Shown here: in pieces, positions 43,799 through 53,310 of the stretch | How positions within the stretch are numbered: the stretch's first letter is position 1 | Layout: every line of letters begins with the position of its first letter | Assembly (NCBI GenBank): GCA_045629585.1 | Contig: JAZQRM010000064.1 | Coordinates: 1-64,000, forward strand | Reading direction: 5' to 3' | Length of the DNA: 64,000 nt | Origin: Taishania sp045629585 | GTDB taxonomy: Bacteria; Bacteroidota; Bacteroidia; Flavobacteriales_D; Crocinitomicaceae | Notes under the pieces: model-generated | Told to the model about the DNA's origin: nothing | The model's database searches: none | Seen by the model: the letters and a program-made list of their open reading frames with translations, nothing else | Made by a program: the position numbers and the translations under genes

Positions 43799-45382
43799 TT
43801 AGTATCGCGGTTGTGGAGTTCCATCCTGTTTTATGTAGCCGTAATACTTATCCGGTGTACTCAATTGTACCTCTTCTTGTATCGTTGGTCTAAAGTGAAT
43901 GGTGTCATTGGCAAAAATGAGTTCTTTATTTTCAGGGATGTAAAATATGACATTAATATTTTGTCCTCTGATTTTGTCTTTCTTCGGGAATTTATATATG
44001 CTAGAAAGGTCAACATTATTGCCATTTATAGTGTATGAATATTCAATGTCATTTGCATTCTGTAATGCTTTTTCTTCATTTCTACCTTGGGAATAGCGGA
44101 CTACTTTGACATAGAATAAGGAATCTATACTTTTTTCATAACGAACCTTGTACCCACGATCAATCAAATATTCTCCTTTAATATTATAGAGAGAGTTATT
44201 TCCACTGTATTTTATAACGCGACCGTTTTCAAGTACTTCTTGATCTGTATTAACGGTTACAAAAAGTTCATTTGCAGCAATGCCTTCTGAAGACTCCTCT
44301 ATTTCCACATTTTCACTATATTCAATTATGGTTTGCGTTACGATATACGCGCCTATTAGAATTCCGGACAAGCCAACAGCAATTAATGTTAGAGTACTGT
44401 ATTTCCAAAGTTTTGATGAGTAGTTTAAAATAACGGTAAGTGCACTAACCAATAGAAATAAAGCGAAGCTACCGAATACTGCTAGGAAACTATATATGGC
44501 AGCCATTTGATGTGTTTTTGTTTCAAATACTAATTCTGTAAATGAAATAGATGTAAACATGGCGTTATTATTTCTTATGATGGTAGTGTCACTAAAAAGG
44601 AAGGTCATTAGACCTACTAATATAGATACGGCCATCCCTAGTAAAATTATACCAATTCCGACCCTTAAAACTTTCCCTATAACTGCACCCGTTTTATCTA
44701 ACTGTGCATTATTTCGGATTGTATTGGTTAAGTTTCGAGCTTGATCAGTCATTTCACCAGCTGCATCTTTAGCATTTTGTGTAAACTGATTGGTAGAAGC
44801 CGAAAATTGTTCTTTAATGGATTCCAAATTGATTGGTTTACCTTTCATACGTAAGTAATCCAATGTTGTTTTTGGTTTGGGGATAATCACCCACATGATA
44901 AGGTAGATAAGTATTCCCGATCCTCCCATCATTACAAATAGGATCAGTGCCAAACGGATTAAAGTAACATTGATATTTAAGTATGTTGCTAAACCTGCGC
45001 ATACTCCTCCAATCCAACCATTTTCTTTGTCTCTAAAAAGAGAGCGCCTCATTGGTTCCTCGGCTGCATTTGGAGATTTGATTTCTTCTTTTTCTGTAGG
45101 CTGTACATTATCGAAATCATTAATAGCGTATTCGTTTGGATCTCCCAAAATAGCAATTACCTCTGATACATGGCGCTCTTCTATTACATTTAGCCCTGAT
45201 TTTGTTTTTTCATTCAAAAGCTCAGCAATTCTTAGTTCAATGTCTTCTACGATTTCTTCAGCACCTTGTTGATCTCCCAAGTTTTTACGTAGTCGTAATA
45301 GATAGTTGTCTAATAATTGGAAGGCATCTTCTTCCATTATAAATGCAACTCCTTTTATATGAATGTTTGTCGTTTTTTTCAT
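43799..45382 (-). CDS. PspC-domain membrane protein
   Basis: 527 residues. After a cytoplasmic region (1-~105, containing heat-stress-like AELLNEKTKSGLN and LGDPNEYAINDFD), a PspC domain (~112-170: RSLFRDKENGWIGGVCAGLA, YLNINVTLIRLALILFVM) with two spans, then further membrane segments and a C-terminal beta-rich extracytoplasmic domain. The family acts in envelope stress response. It pairs with the PadR repressor four bases upstream, a standard Flavobacteria arrangement, so it is probably repressed by it. Confidence 0.9.
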   Translation of the reverse strand: MKKTTNIHIKGVAFIMEEDAFQLLDNYLLRLRKNLGDQQGAEEIVEDIELRIAELLNEKTKSGLNVIEERHVSEVIAILGDPNEYAINDFDNVQPTEKEEIKSPNAAEEPMRRSLFRDKENGWIGGVCAGLATYLNINVTLIRLALILFVMMGGSGILIYLIMWVIIPKPKTTLDYLRMKGKPINLESIKEQFSASTNQFTQNAKDAAGEMTDQARNLTNTIRNNAQLDKTGAVIGKVLRVGIGIILLGMAVSILVGLMTFLFSDTTIIRNNNAMFTSISFTELVFETKTHQMAAIYSFLAVFGSFALFLLVSALTVILNYSSKLWKYSTLTLIAVGLSGILIGAYIVTQTIIEYSENVEIEESSEGIAANELFVTVNTDQEVLENGRVIKYSGNNSLYNIKGEYLIDRGYKVRYEKSIDSLFYVKVVRYSQGRNEEKALQNANDIEYSYTINGNNVDLSSIYKFPKKDKIRGQNINVIFYIPENKELIFANDTIHFRPTIQEEVQLSTPDKYYGYIKQDGTPQPRY

Positions 45383-45386
45383 GACC

Positions 45387-45713
45387 TTATTTTTCAGTAA
45401 TTGTATTAACGGTTGATTGTAATTCCTCCCAAGTGAATTTTAGTTCTGCGTAAAATGCTAATCCTTGTTCAGTTAATGCATAATATTTACGTGGAGGCCC
45501 TGATTGCGATTCTTCCCATCTGTAAGTTAGTAAATCTGCATTTTTTAAACGCGTAAGAAGGGGGTATAACGTTCCTTCTACAATGATTAGATGTGCAGCT
45601 TTTAATTCACTTAATATATCTGATGGATACGCTTCTTTCTTTTTTAATATAGCCAATATGCAGTACTCTAAGATACCTTTACGCATTTGTGCTTTCGTAT
45701 TTTCCATATTCAT
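45387..45713 (-). CDS. PadR-family transcriptional regulator
   Basis: 108 residues with a winged helix: MRKGILEYCILAILKKKEAYPSDIL, LIIVEGTLYPLLTRLKNADLL and the wing WEESQSGPPRKYYALTEQG, all diagnostic of PadR. Four bases before the PspC gene, so it likely represses that operon, including itself. The protein is at the minimum size of the family. Confidence 0.92.
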   Translation of the reverse strand: MNMENTKAQMRKGILEYCILAILKKKEAYPSDILSELKAAHLIIVEGTLYPLLTRLKNADLLTYRWEESQSGPPRKYYALTEQGLAFYAELKFTWEELQSTVNTITEK

Positions 45714-45843
45714 ATCTAGTACTATTTAATGCAAAGATATATCATTGTTATAGTACTTTGTTATGCACAGTACTAATTTAAAATGATATTATTTTCTATT
45801 TAATAGACAAAAACCAAGAACTAAACGTTTTAGTGAAAGCTAA

Positions 45844-46359
45844 TTAGTGTAATGTTTTTCGAAGAGCAGCTTGTAGAGATGCTTCGCTAACGTTGTCTTT
45901 CAGTAATTGAGCGAGTAATTTTACCTCTGGGAGTAATTCTGGTTCAATGTTGGTACATTGTTTAAGGATGTAGATACAATTCACTCTAGCAGCAACTGCT
46001 AATTGGGTATCGGCTGCTTTATCAAAACAAAAATGATAAAGTTCTCCCAATCGATGAGGTGTGATTTTTAAATGATTTAATGCTTTACCAAGACTTCTCA
46101 TCACAGCATGTTCTTTTGATAGAAGGAAGGTTTCGAGTAGCTCTCCGTAATAGTTTTGTAAAAACGAGGGGTGATCTTGTCCGATATGGCTCACGATCCA
46201 AGCAGCGCGCATTGGGATAGGGTGGGACAGTTCGGTATTAATACTTGCTTTAAGTAGATGCATAATTCCATAAGGGCGCTCCATAAAGTATTGGAGTACC
46301 AAAGGTCTCTTATCAGGTTCGTTAAAGAAAATGTCAAGATATATTGCGTCTGTAGTCAT
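45844..46359 (-). CDS. HEAT-repeat-like hypothetical protein
   Basis: 171 residues from ATG 46357-46359 (the longer frame starts with TTG), soluble and all-helical. Repeating helices with conserved AAWIVSHIGQDHP and LAVAARVNCIYIL suggest HEAT/ARM-like repeats. Conserved Flavobacteriales protein of unknown function, sometimes mislabelled adenylosuccinate lyase because of genomic neighbours. It follows sucD with a terminator in between, so it has its own promoter. Confidence 0.75.
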   Translation of the reverse strand: MTTDAIYLDIFFNEPDKRPLVLQYFMERPYGIMHLLKASINTELSHPIPMRAAWIVSHIGQDHPSFLQNYYGELLETFLLSKEHAVMRSLGKALNHLKITPHRLGELYHFCFDKAADTQLAVAARVNCIYILKQCTNIEPELLPEVKLLAQLLKDNVSEASLQAALRKTLH

Positions 46360-46370
46360 ATGTGTCAAAA

Positions 46371-46401
46371 AAAAGAGGTCGCAATTAAAACTGCGACCTC
46401 T
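46371..46401 (-). terminator. Terminator after sucD
   Basis: AGAGGTCGCA (46374-46383) pairs with TGCGACCTCT (46392-46401), eight-base loop, and on the minus strand a run of eight T follows. Confidence 0.88.
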
Positions 46402-46423
46402 AAATTATATTTTTTTGGAAATT

Positions 46424-47296
46424 TTATTTTCCTAAAACTTCTGCCATTTTCATTCCAATGTGCGCTGGAGAGTCTACCACGTGGATTCCACACTCACGCA
46501 TGATACGTTTTTTAGCTTCAGCTGTATCATCATCACCACCTACAATTGCACCAGCGTGACCCATTGTACGTCCTTTAGGAGCTGTTTCTCCAGCGATGAA
46601 TCCAACTACAGGCTTAGTACCATTTTCTTTAATCCAGCGAGCAGCAATTGCTTCTAAGCTACCGCCGATTTCACCAATCATAATGATACCTTCCGTTTCA
46701 GGATCGTTCATTAATAATTCTACCGCTTCTTGAGTAGTCGTTCCAATGATTGGATCTCCACCGATACCGATAGCTGTAGTAATTCCTAATCCTGCTTTAG
46801 CTACTTGGTCAGCTGCTTCGTATGTTAAAGTTCCTGATTTAGAAACGATACCTACTTTACCTTTTTTGAACACGAATCCTGGCATAATTCCTACTTTGGC
46901 TTCACCAGCAGTAATAACACCTGGACAGTTTGGTCCAATCAAACGGCAATCATATCCTTTAATGTATTCTTTAGCTTGTACCATATCATTTACAGGGATT
47001 CCCTCTGTGATACAAACGATAACTTTAATTCCAGCGTTAGCCGCTTCCATGATTGCGTCAGCTGCAAATGCAGGTGGTACGAAAATAATTGAAGTATCAG
47101 CTCCAGTGTTTTGAACTGCATCTTTTACAGTGTTAAATACTGGGCGGTCAATGTGTGTAGAACCCCCTTTACCTGGAGTTACACCACCAACAACGTTAGT
47201 TCCATATTCAATCATTTGAGTTGCGTGGAAAGTTCCTTCGCTTCCTGTGAATCCTTGGACAATAACTTTTGAATCTTTATTTACAAGTACGCTCAT
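46424..47296 (-). CDS. sucD: Succinyl-CoA synthetase alpha subunit
   Basis: 290 residues. CoA-binding N-terminal domain (VQGFTGSEGTFHATQMIEYG, GGVTPGKGGSTH), GPNCPGVI, and the active-site motif TMGHAGAIVGG with phospho-histidine near 247. Forms a complex with SucB/SucC (not in this window) to interconvert succinyl-CoA and succinate with ATP/GTP. Preceded by a near-consensus promoter. Confidence 0.97.
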   Translation of the reverse strand: MSVLVNKDSKVIVQGFTGSEGTFHATQMIEYGTNVVGGVTPGKGGSTHIDRPVFNTVKDAVQNTGADTSIIFVPPAFAADAIMEAANAGIKVIVCITEGIPVNDMVQAKEYIKGYDCRLIGPNCPGVITAGEAKVGIMPGFVFKKGKVGIVSKSGTLTYEAADQVAKAGLGITTAIGIGGDPIIGTTTQEAVELLMNDPETEGIIMIGEIGGSLEAIAARWIKENGTKPVVGFIAGETAPKGRTMGHAGAIVGGDDDTAEAKKRIMRECGIHVVDSPAHIGMKMAEVLGK

Positions 47297-47333
47297 TTTT
47301 GCGGTTTTAGATATCTGTTTAATATTCGACGCT

Positions 47334-47364
47334 CAAAAATAGTTTTTTGTATTTGTTTTATCAA
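47334..47364 (-). promoter_or_regulatory. Consensus Bacteroidota promoter of sucD
   Basis: Minus strand: TTG (47362-47364), 20 bases, then TATTTTTG (47334-47341), a near-perfect -33/-7 pair for the primary sigma factor of Bacteroidota. Leader about 30 bases to the ATG. Confidence 0.7.
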
Positions 47365-47405
47365 GTTGAATATTTCCTTTGTTTATCGGATTGGCTTGTA
47401 TTGTC

Positions 47406-47852
47406 CTAGTATGCGTCGTGAACTTTAATCTTAAAATATAAAATAGAATGAGGGGGTATGTCTCCTTTTTCTTGACCTTTGTATGCTATATGGGGAGGGG
47501 CTATTAAAACACAACTATCCCCTACGGCCATTTCCGCTAAAGCCTCTTTCCAAGCAGGAATCAAACTGTTTAGAGGTAATTCCATTGGTGTTGCTTGTTT
47601 GTCGAATTCTGTGCCGTCTAGTAATTCACCTACGTAGGTTACTTTTATTAAATCATTAGATTTGATGTATTGATCGCCACCATTTTTTATGATTTTATAA
47701 TGCAAACCTGATGGACTCTTTTCTAGATTCAAGTTTTTCGTTTTGCTAAAGCTTTCTATTTCTTTATTAAAGTTCTTCAAATTTTCATCTGAATACGGTT
47801 TACAAGCAATCATGACTATGCTTAGAGTGAAAAGTCCTAATAATTTTTTCAT
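47406..47852 (-). CDS. FKBP-type peptidyl-prolyl isomerase lipoprotein
   Basis: 148 residues: lipoprotein signal (SIVMIAC, Cys 17), short helix, then an FKBP domain (~40-148: IKVTYVGELLDGTEFDKQ, LIPAWKEALAEMAVGDSCVLIAP, AYKGQEKGDIPPHSILYF). The catalytic-pocket pattern (Tyr, FD, W, Y) is mostly kept. It folds proteins in the periplasm; GldI of gliding bacteria is a related lipoprotein, but this is not clearly GldI. Overlaps the TraB/GumN gene by four bases, last of a five-gene minus-strand unit. Confidence 0.86.
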   Translation of the reverse strand: MKKLLGLFTLSIVMIACKPYSDENLKNFNKEIESFSKTKNLNLEKSPSGLHYKIIKNGGDQYIKSNDLIKVTYVGELLDGTEFDKQATPMELPLNSLIPAWKEALAEMAVGDSCVLIAPPHIAYKGQEKGDIPPHSILYFKIKVHDAY

Positions 47853-48769
47853 TGTTCTATTGGAATAATTTTAAATCCTTGCTTTTGTAGTAGGTTTATC
47901 AAACCATTAGGCCCTGCTAGGTGCCCAGCTCCAACTGCGATAAAAGTTTTTTCTTTTTTCAGAATGGTTTTTAGTTTCTTTGTCCACGATAGATTTCGTT
48001 TATCTAAGATGTTATAGATGAATTTTTCATCCTCATATTCATCAGCAATCATTTTTTGAAGTTTATTAATTTCTCCTGTGAAATAATTGTAGAGAAGTGT
48101 GTTATAACTATCTGTAATCGTTTTAGGATTCTGGATGAATTCCATCATTGATTGATTGATCGTTGCACTATCGGAAGCGTCTAATATCTGTAGTTGATCT
48201 TTGATATCTTCTAGCCCTTTTACGGTAATTCCTTTTTCATTAGCTATACCATTTAAAAATAGATCGTATGAGTAATCTCCACTAGCAAAGTTTTTTGTTA
48301 GAAGTTGTTGGACTAATAGCGGTTTGAAGTTCTGGTTAGTCATTTTAACTACACCCTTGGTAATGTTTTGAGTTTCGGCAAATTCAAAAATTGAATCTTG
48401 TTGGGCAGCCGTAAAATAACTCAGAAAACTTCTGTCTTTAGCACCTAATTTATAAAGTTTTGGGTCGATATTAGAGATGTTTGCTACTTCTAGATACAAT
48501 TGGCGAACACTGTCAGTAAGGTATGTCTGTATAAGTTCTTCAGCAACTACATATTTTTGTGGTACAATATGAATTGTCCCCATTAAAAAGCTCGTAGGGT
48601 AACCTTCTCTTTCTATTCTATAAAAAGGAATAACTCTTTTAATCGTTTTTAGAGAATCCTCATTGGATGAATTGCTATCCATTTCTATTGTTTGGATAGG
48701 ATTTATTTGTTGTCCAAAAATATTTTGAACACTAGCAATAAATAAGAATAGAAGTAGTTTTTTTTTCAT
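47849..48769 (-). CDS. TraB/GumN-family protein
   Basis: 306 residues with a signal peptide (KLLLFLFIASVQNIFG). Conserved motifs of the TraB/GumN (TIKI-like) family: FLMGTIHIVPQKY, a central Glu-rich helix region (LYLEVANIS) and the C-terminal VGAGHLAGPNGLINLLQKQGFKI. The family is suspected to be metalloproteases or pheromone regulators; in bacteria the role is open. Overlaps the FKBP gene by four bases and follows the methyltransferase by four. Confidence 0.86.
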   Translation of the reverse strand: MKKKLLLFLFIASVQNIFGQQINPIQTIEMDSNSSNEDSLKTIKRVIPFYRIEREGYPTSFLMGTIHIVPQKYVVAEELIQTYLTDSVRQLYLEVANISNIDPKLYKLGAKDRSFLSYFTAAQQDSIFEFAETQNITKGVVKMTNQNFKPLLVQQLLTKNFASGDYSYDLFLNGIANEKGITVKGLEDIKDQLQILDASDSATINQSMMEFIQNPKTITDSYNTLLYNYFTGEINKLQKMIADEYEDEKFIYNILDKRNLSWTKKLKTILKKEKTFIAVGAGHLAGPNGLINLLQKQGFKIIPIEQ

Positions 48770-48773
48770 GTAA

Positions 48774-49487
48774 TTACGCCAAGGTTAATTTTACGAGAAA
48801 GGAGTATTCTTCGGTTTCTAGTATTTCAAATTCTAAACCACAGCGTTCTGCCGCCATTAAAAATTTTTCTGCATCTAGGTATAACCAGTCAAACCATTCT
48901 GACTCATGGTTTTTATATTTCATCTGGTATTTGAAATTTCCGTAATACTCTGTATTCAGATCAACCCATACAGAACCGTCTTCCTCATCCTCATAAAGAT
49001 ACATTATATCTGTTGAGTCAATCAAAATTTGACCATTAGGAGTTAAAAGTGATTTTGCATGAAGTAAGAAATTATCAACATTACCTAATGTTCCAGCAAT
49101 TCCAATTCCATTCATTAAAAGAAGAATAGTGTCGTATTTTTCATCTTTTAAGTCATAGAAATTAATATTCCGTGAGGGTATTCCTATTTTATTCAGATGT
49201 TCAACAGCTCCTTCAGAAGTATCAATTGCTGTTACATCCAGCCCTTTTTTTATAAGATATAAAGCGTGTGATCCAGCCGCTGCTCCTACGTCCAATGTTT
49301 TTCCATTACATGCGTTTAAAGCGACTTGCTCTAATAAAGGCATTTGATCCATTGATCTAAATAGATATTCAGAAGGGATGAAATCGTCGTCACATAAGTC
49401 GGATGCTACTATTATATCATCCGCCTTCCCATTTTTAACATAATCGAAAATGGCCTGTCCTATTGGATCTTTCTTTAGTTCTTGCAT
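48774..49487 (-). CDS. SAM-dependent methyltransferase
   Basis: 237 residues, class I methyltransferase fold: motif I TLDVGAAAGSHALYL (~60-75), acidic end of strand 2 TAIDTSEGAVEHL, motif IV-like DTILLLMNGIG, and a C-terminal part with SEWFDWLYLDAEKF. Substrate unknown. The N-terminal helix KKDPIGQAIFDYV resembles methyltransferases that act on small molecules. In a five-gene run from cca to the FKBP gene. Confidence 0.85.
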   Translation of the reverse strand: MQELKKDPIGQAIFDYVKNGKADDIIVASDLCDDDFIPSEYLFRSMDQMPLLEQVALNACNGKTLDVGAAAGSHALYLIKKGLDVTAIDTSEGAVEHLNKIGIPSRNINFYDLKDEKYDTILLLMNGIGIAGTLGNVDNFLLHAKSLLTPNGQILIDSTDIMYLYEDEEDGSVWVDLNTEYYGNFKYQMKYKNHESEWFDWLYLDAEKFLMAAERCGLEFEILETEEYSFLVKLTLA

Positions 49488-49492
49488 GAATA

Positions 49493-50047
49493 TTAATAAT
49501 CATATTCGTCAAAACTCCCGAAATCTTCTTCGTTATAGTCGTCGTCGTAATCATTGAAGCCAAACTCATCTTCATCTTCATCGTCTACATCTACACCTGT
49601 GGCAGCGAATAAACTAGCTGTTTCATCTTCACTTCTTGAATCTTCCTTTGGAGCTTCGCCAACTGCTAGAAGAATTTGAGGTTCAGAAGGAGTTTCTCTT
49701 TCGTAACCTACTAATTCAAACAAGATGATCCACATACGAATGAAATCGTAGACTAAAATAAACTTTTGATCGGGAGCTTCTATGAATTCACGAATGGTTG
49801 TCGTTGCCATGATTGGCCCTGCATCTCCTTCTCCAAAGCTTAAATCTTCTAAAGTGATTTCTTGACCTTTATCCCATTCATCATTAGAAACATAAAAAGA
49901 GGCCATTTGACCACCTTTAAACTGAAAAGCTTTCAATGAAATGTTGAAAAGATCTTCAAACGTTGCTGAATCTGGTACAATGACATCACGGAAAATTTCT
50001 ACATTTTCTTTTGTGTCTAAAAGCGCTCTAAACTTTAAGCCTGCCAT
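49493..50047 (-). CDS. Plasmid pRiA4b ORF3-like domain protein with acidic tail
   Basis: 184 residues. Residues 1-~125 follow the PRiA4_ORF3 pattern (KFRALLDTKENVEIFRDVIV, FEDLFNISLKAFQF, ASFYVSNDEWDKG, FILVYDF). The last ~55 residues are extremely acidic (runs of D and E), probably disordered. The 'IS1096 passenger TnpR' name seen for relatives is a mis-annotation and does not mean a mobile element. Function unknown. Between cca and the methyltransferase. Confidence 0.75.
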   Translation of the reverse strand: MAGLKFRALLDTKENVEIFRDVIVPDSATFEDLFNISLKAFQFKGGQMASFYVSNDEWDKGQEITLEDLSFGEGDAGPIMATTTIREFIEAPDQKFILVYDFIRMWIILFELVGYERETPSEPQILLAVGEAPKEDSRSEDETASLFAATGVDVDDEDEDEFGFNDYDDDYNEEDFGSFDEYDY

Positions 50048-50077
50048 ACTAATTTTGGAATATTTCTTATAAATGTA

Positions 50078-51508
50078 TTAAAATTCATCCAACTCCTTGT
50101 GAGCGACTAAATTTAATTTAGCAGCCTCTTCAATAAGGAATTGATATGCTGATTGGCGATCATTAGGAATGACTCCTTCTAAAATCGCATCTTTTATTTT
50201 GGTTTTTAATTCACCAATTAAATTACAAGGAGTTAATTGGAATATTTCCATAACTTCTTGTCCATTGATAGGTGGTTGAAAATTTCTAACACGATCTTTT
50301 TCTTCAACGCTTTTCAGTTTTTTACGTACCAGCTCAAAGTTGTTACGGTATCGACGTACTTTAAACTCATTTTTGGAGGTGATATCAGCATTACAAAGTG
50401 TCATTAATGCATCAATATCATCACCAGCTTCAAAGAGAAGTCGTCTAACAGCTGAATCTGTTACGCTCCCTTTAACTAATGAAATAGGTCTTAAATGTAA
50501 TCGGACTAATTTTTGTACGAATTTCATTTTATGGTCCAAAGGCAACTTTAAGCGGGTGAAAATTCGAGGTGTCCATTTCGCACCAAGATCTTCGTGACCA
50601 TGAAAAGTCCATCCCGTTATAGGATCAAATCGTTTTGTTGGTGGTTTAGCAATATCGTGCATTAATGCAGCCCAACGTAGCCATAGGTCATTGCTATTTT
50701 GTGCAACATTATCAATTACCTCTAAGGTATGGTAGAAATTGTCTTTATGTGATTTTCCATCTCGTGTATCTACTCCAGCTAGTTTTACCATTTCAGGGAA
50801 AAACTGATGAAGTAATTGAGTGGAGAATAATAGTTTTAAACCTCTTGATGGAGTAGGAGATAACATAATTTTGTTAAACTCGTCCATGATACGTTCCGTT
50901 GAAATGATCTGTAAACGCTCTGAATTACGTAAAATTGCTTCTAGACATTTACCTTCAATTTTGAAGTCTAACTGACTAGCAAATCGAATGGCACGCATCA
51001 TACGAAGGGGATCATCACTAAATGTTATGTCCGGATCTAAAGGTGTTCGTATTATACCTTTCTCTAAATCGGAAATACCATCGAAGGGATCCATTAATTG
51101 ACCAAATGTGTCTTTATGCAATGAAATTCCTAATGCATTTATTGTGAAATCTCTACGGTTTTGGTCATCAATCAATGATCCAGTTTCAACGGTTGGTTTT
51201 CTGGATTCAGGAGCGTAGGATTCTTTTCTTGCACCAACAAATTCAACGTCAATATCCTTGTATCTGAAGGAGGCTGTACCAAATGTCTTAAAAAGGGTGA
51301 CTTTCTTAACTCTCAAAATAGCAGCAGCTTTTTCAGCTAAGTCCATTCCACTTCCTACTACAACGATGTCAATGTCTTTACGTTCTCTTTCTAAAAAAAT
51401 ATCGCGAACAAAACCACCAATGACAAAAACTTGTAAGTTCTCCTCTGTGGCGATTTGGCTGACAACCTTGAAAATAGGATGTTTAAGATATGAAGCGAAA
51501 TTTTCCAT
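50078..51508 (-). CDS. cca: CCA tRNA nucleotidyltransferase (HD-domain type)
   Basis: 476 residues. Nucleotidyltransferase head: VIGGFVRDIFLERERKDIDIVVVG (GGxVRD and DxD), then ETGSLIDDQNRRDFTINALG, RMMRAIRFASQLDF (RxxR flexible loop) and an HD domain (WLRWAALMHDIAKPPTKRF, HEDLGAKW). Adds or repairs the CCA end of tRNA; could also be a poly(A) polymerase-type member, which sequence alone does not separate. First gene of a minus-strand unit of five. Confidence 0.92.
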   Translation of the reverse strand: MENFASYLKHPIFKVVSQIATEENLQVFVIGGFVRDIFLERERKDIDIVVVGSGMDLAEKAAAILRVKKVTLFKTFGTASFRYKDIDVEFVGARKESYAPESRKPTVETGSLIDDQNRRDFTINALGISLHKDTFGQLMDPFDGISDLEKGIIRTPLDPDITFSDDPLRMMRAIRFASQLDFKIEGKCLEAILRNSERLQIISTERIMDEFNKIMLSPTPSRGLKLLFSTQLLHQFFPEMVKLAGVDTRDGKSHKDNFYHTLEVIDNVAQNSNDLWLRWAALMHDIAKPPTKRFDPITGWTFHGHEDLGAKWTPRIFTRLKLPLDHKMKFVQKLVRLHLRPISLVKGSVTDSAVRRLLFEAGDDIDALMTLCNADITSKNEFKVRRYRNNFELVRKKLKSVEEKDRVRNFQPPINGQEVMEIFQLTPCNLIGELKTKIKDAILEGVIPNDRQSAYQFLIEEAAKLNLVAHKELDEF

Positions 51509-51683
51509 CGAAGTGCAAAGATAAGTATTGCCAGTAAAATAACGGTTGCAATTAAAGCGCTAAATCATTGCTTGAGTTAAAAAAAATAGAATTTAATTGT
51601 GAAAAGATGTGAATAAGACATTAAGAGCAGTTAAATTCATTGTGAACTAAAAGGATTTAGTTTGAAAATTTATGACCCAATTC

Positions 51684-51714
51684 TTGGTAGCTAATGGGGC
51701 AATGGCTAATTTTG
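51684..51714 (+). promoter_or_regulatory. Consensus promoter of guaA (leaderless)
   Basis: TTG (51684-51686), 20 bases, TAATTTTG (51707-51714): both elements match the Bacteroidota consensus. The ATG of guaA is only five bases after the -7 box, so the mRNA probably starts at or within a base or two of the start codon. Confidence 0.68.
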
Positions 51715-51718
51715 TACC

Positions 51719-53251
51719 ATGCAAGAAATGATACTTATCCTAGACTTTGGTTCGCAATATACTCAGCTAATTGCGCGACGCGTTCGTGAATTGAACATCT
51801 ACTGTGAAATTCACCCATGGAATAAAATTCCAACATTATCAGAAAACATAAAAGGTGTAATACTTTCAGGTAGTCCATTTTCAACAAGAGATGAGAATGC
51901 TCCTAAGCCAGATTTAACTGAAATTAAAGGAAAGATGCCCTTGTTAGGGGTGTGTTTTGGGGCGCAATATTTAGCATTGAATTATGGTGGAGAGGTTTTA
52001 CCTTCAACTATTCGAGAGTATGGTCGTGCCAATTTATCATTTGTGGACAAAGGAAATATTTTAACAAAAGGTATTTCAGATAATTCTCAAGTATGGATGT
52101 CTCATGGAGATACAATAAAGAATGTTCCAGCAAATTATAAAATTATCGCATCAACGCATGATGTTGAAGTTGCTGGTTACGAAATTCAAGGAGAAACAAC
52201 ATACGGTATTCAGTTCCATCCAGAAGTGTATCATTCAACTGAAGGAGGTCTACTTTTGAAAAATTTCTTGGTTGAGGTTTGTGGATGTAAACAAGATTGG
52301 ACCCCAGATTCTTTTGTTGAATCAACAGTGGCTGATTTAAAAGAAAAGTTAGGTGATGATAAAGTTATTCTTGGTTTGTCTGGTGGTGTAGATTCATCTG
52401 TAGCTGCTGTTTTATTACATAAGGCAATCGGAGATAACTTGCATTGTATCTTTGTTGATAATGGTTTGTTGCGCAAAAACGAATTTCATGACGTTTTGAA
52501 TTCTTACAAAGGTATGGGGTTGAATGTTAAAGGTGTTGATGCATCAGAGAAGTTTTATGCGGCTCTTAAGGGGTTAACCGATCCAGAGTTGAAACGAAAA
52601 GCTATAGGGAAAGTATTTGTGGATGTTTTTGATGAGGAGTCAAAGTTAGTTGAAAATGCAAAATGGTTAGGACAAGGAACAATATATCCAGATGTGATAG
52701 AATCTGTTTCGGTTAACGGAGGACCTTCTCAAACGATTAAATCGCATCACAACGTGGGTGGTTTACCTGATTACATGAAGCTGACCGTCGTTGAACCTTT
52801 ACGTTTACTTTTTAAAGATGAAGTACGAAGAGTTGGTAAATCATTAAATATTGATGATGCAATTTTACAACGTCACCCTTTCCCAGGTCCAGGTTTAGGG
52901 ATTCGTATTTTAGGAGAAGTTACAGCTGAAAAAGTACAAATTATACAAGATGTTGATTATATTTTTATTTCAGGCTTGAAAGAGGATGGTTTATATAATA
53001 TGGTTTGGCAGGCTGGAGCTATCTTTTTACCTGTACAATCTGTTGGTGTGATGGGAGATGAGCGTACGTATGAAAATGCTGTAGCATTGCGAGCTGTTTC
53101 ATCAACAGATGGGATGACGGCGGATTGGGTACATTTACCTTACGAATTTTTAGCAAAAATTTCAAATAAGATCATTAATCAGGTGAAAGGAATTAATCGA
53201 GTAACTTATGATATTAGCTCTAAGCCACCAGCAACCATAGAATGGGAATAA
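51719..53251 (+). CDS. guaA: GMP synthase (glutamine-hydrolysing)
   Basis: 510 residues. Class I glutamine amidotransferase with the catalytic Cys-79 in LLGVCFGAQYLA and the His/Glu pair in GIQFHPEVYH; ATP-pyrophosphatase domain with P-loop LGLSGGVDSS (~219-228) and the C-terminal dimerisation domain (RHPFPGPGLGIRILGE, PATIEWE). Converts XMP to GMP. Leads a plus-strand run but 60 bases separate it from the LysM gene. Confidence 0.97.
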   Translation: MQEMILILDFGSQYTQLIARRVRELNIYCEIHPWNKIPTLSENIKGVILSGSPFSTRDENAPKPDLTEIKGKMPLLGVCFGAQYLALNYGGEVLPSTIREYGRANLSFVDKGNILTKGISDNSQVWMSHGDTIKNVPANYKIIASTHDVEVAGYEIQGETTYGIQFHPEVYHSTEGGLLLKNFLVEVCGCKQDWTPDSFVESTVADLKEKLGDDKVILGLSGGVDSSVAAVLLHKAIGDNLHCIFVDNGLLRKNEFHDVLNSYKGMGLNVKGVDASEKFYAALKGLTDPELKRKAIGKVFVDVFDEESKLVENAKWLGQGTIYPDVIESVSVNGGPSQTIKSHHNVGGLPDYMKLTVVEPLRLLFKDEVRRVGKSLNIDDAILQRHPFPGPGLGIRILGEVTAEKVQIIQDVDYIFISGLKEDGLYNMVWQAGAIFLPVQSVGVMGDERTYENAVALRAVSSTDGMTADWVHLPYEFLAKISNKIINQVKGINRVTYDISSKPPATIEWE

Positions 53252-53310
53252 TTTTCCTTACCTTTGGCACACGACTTGCTAGTACGCTAATAGTAATTAA
53301 TTGATAAAAT

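Noticed and set aside
46746..47114. 122-codon plus-strand frame
   Set aside because: Antisense shadow of sucD.
49493..50047. IS1096 passenger protein as a mobile element
   Set aside because: The name comes from weak similarity; no transposase, inverted repeats or target duplication are present.
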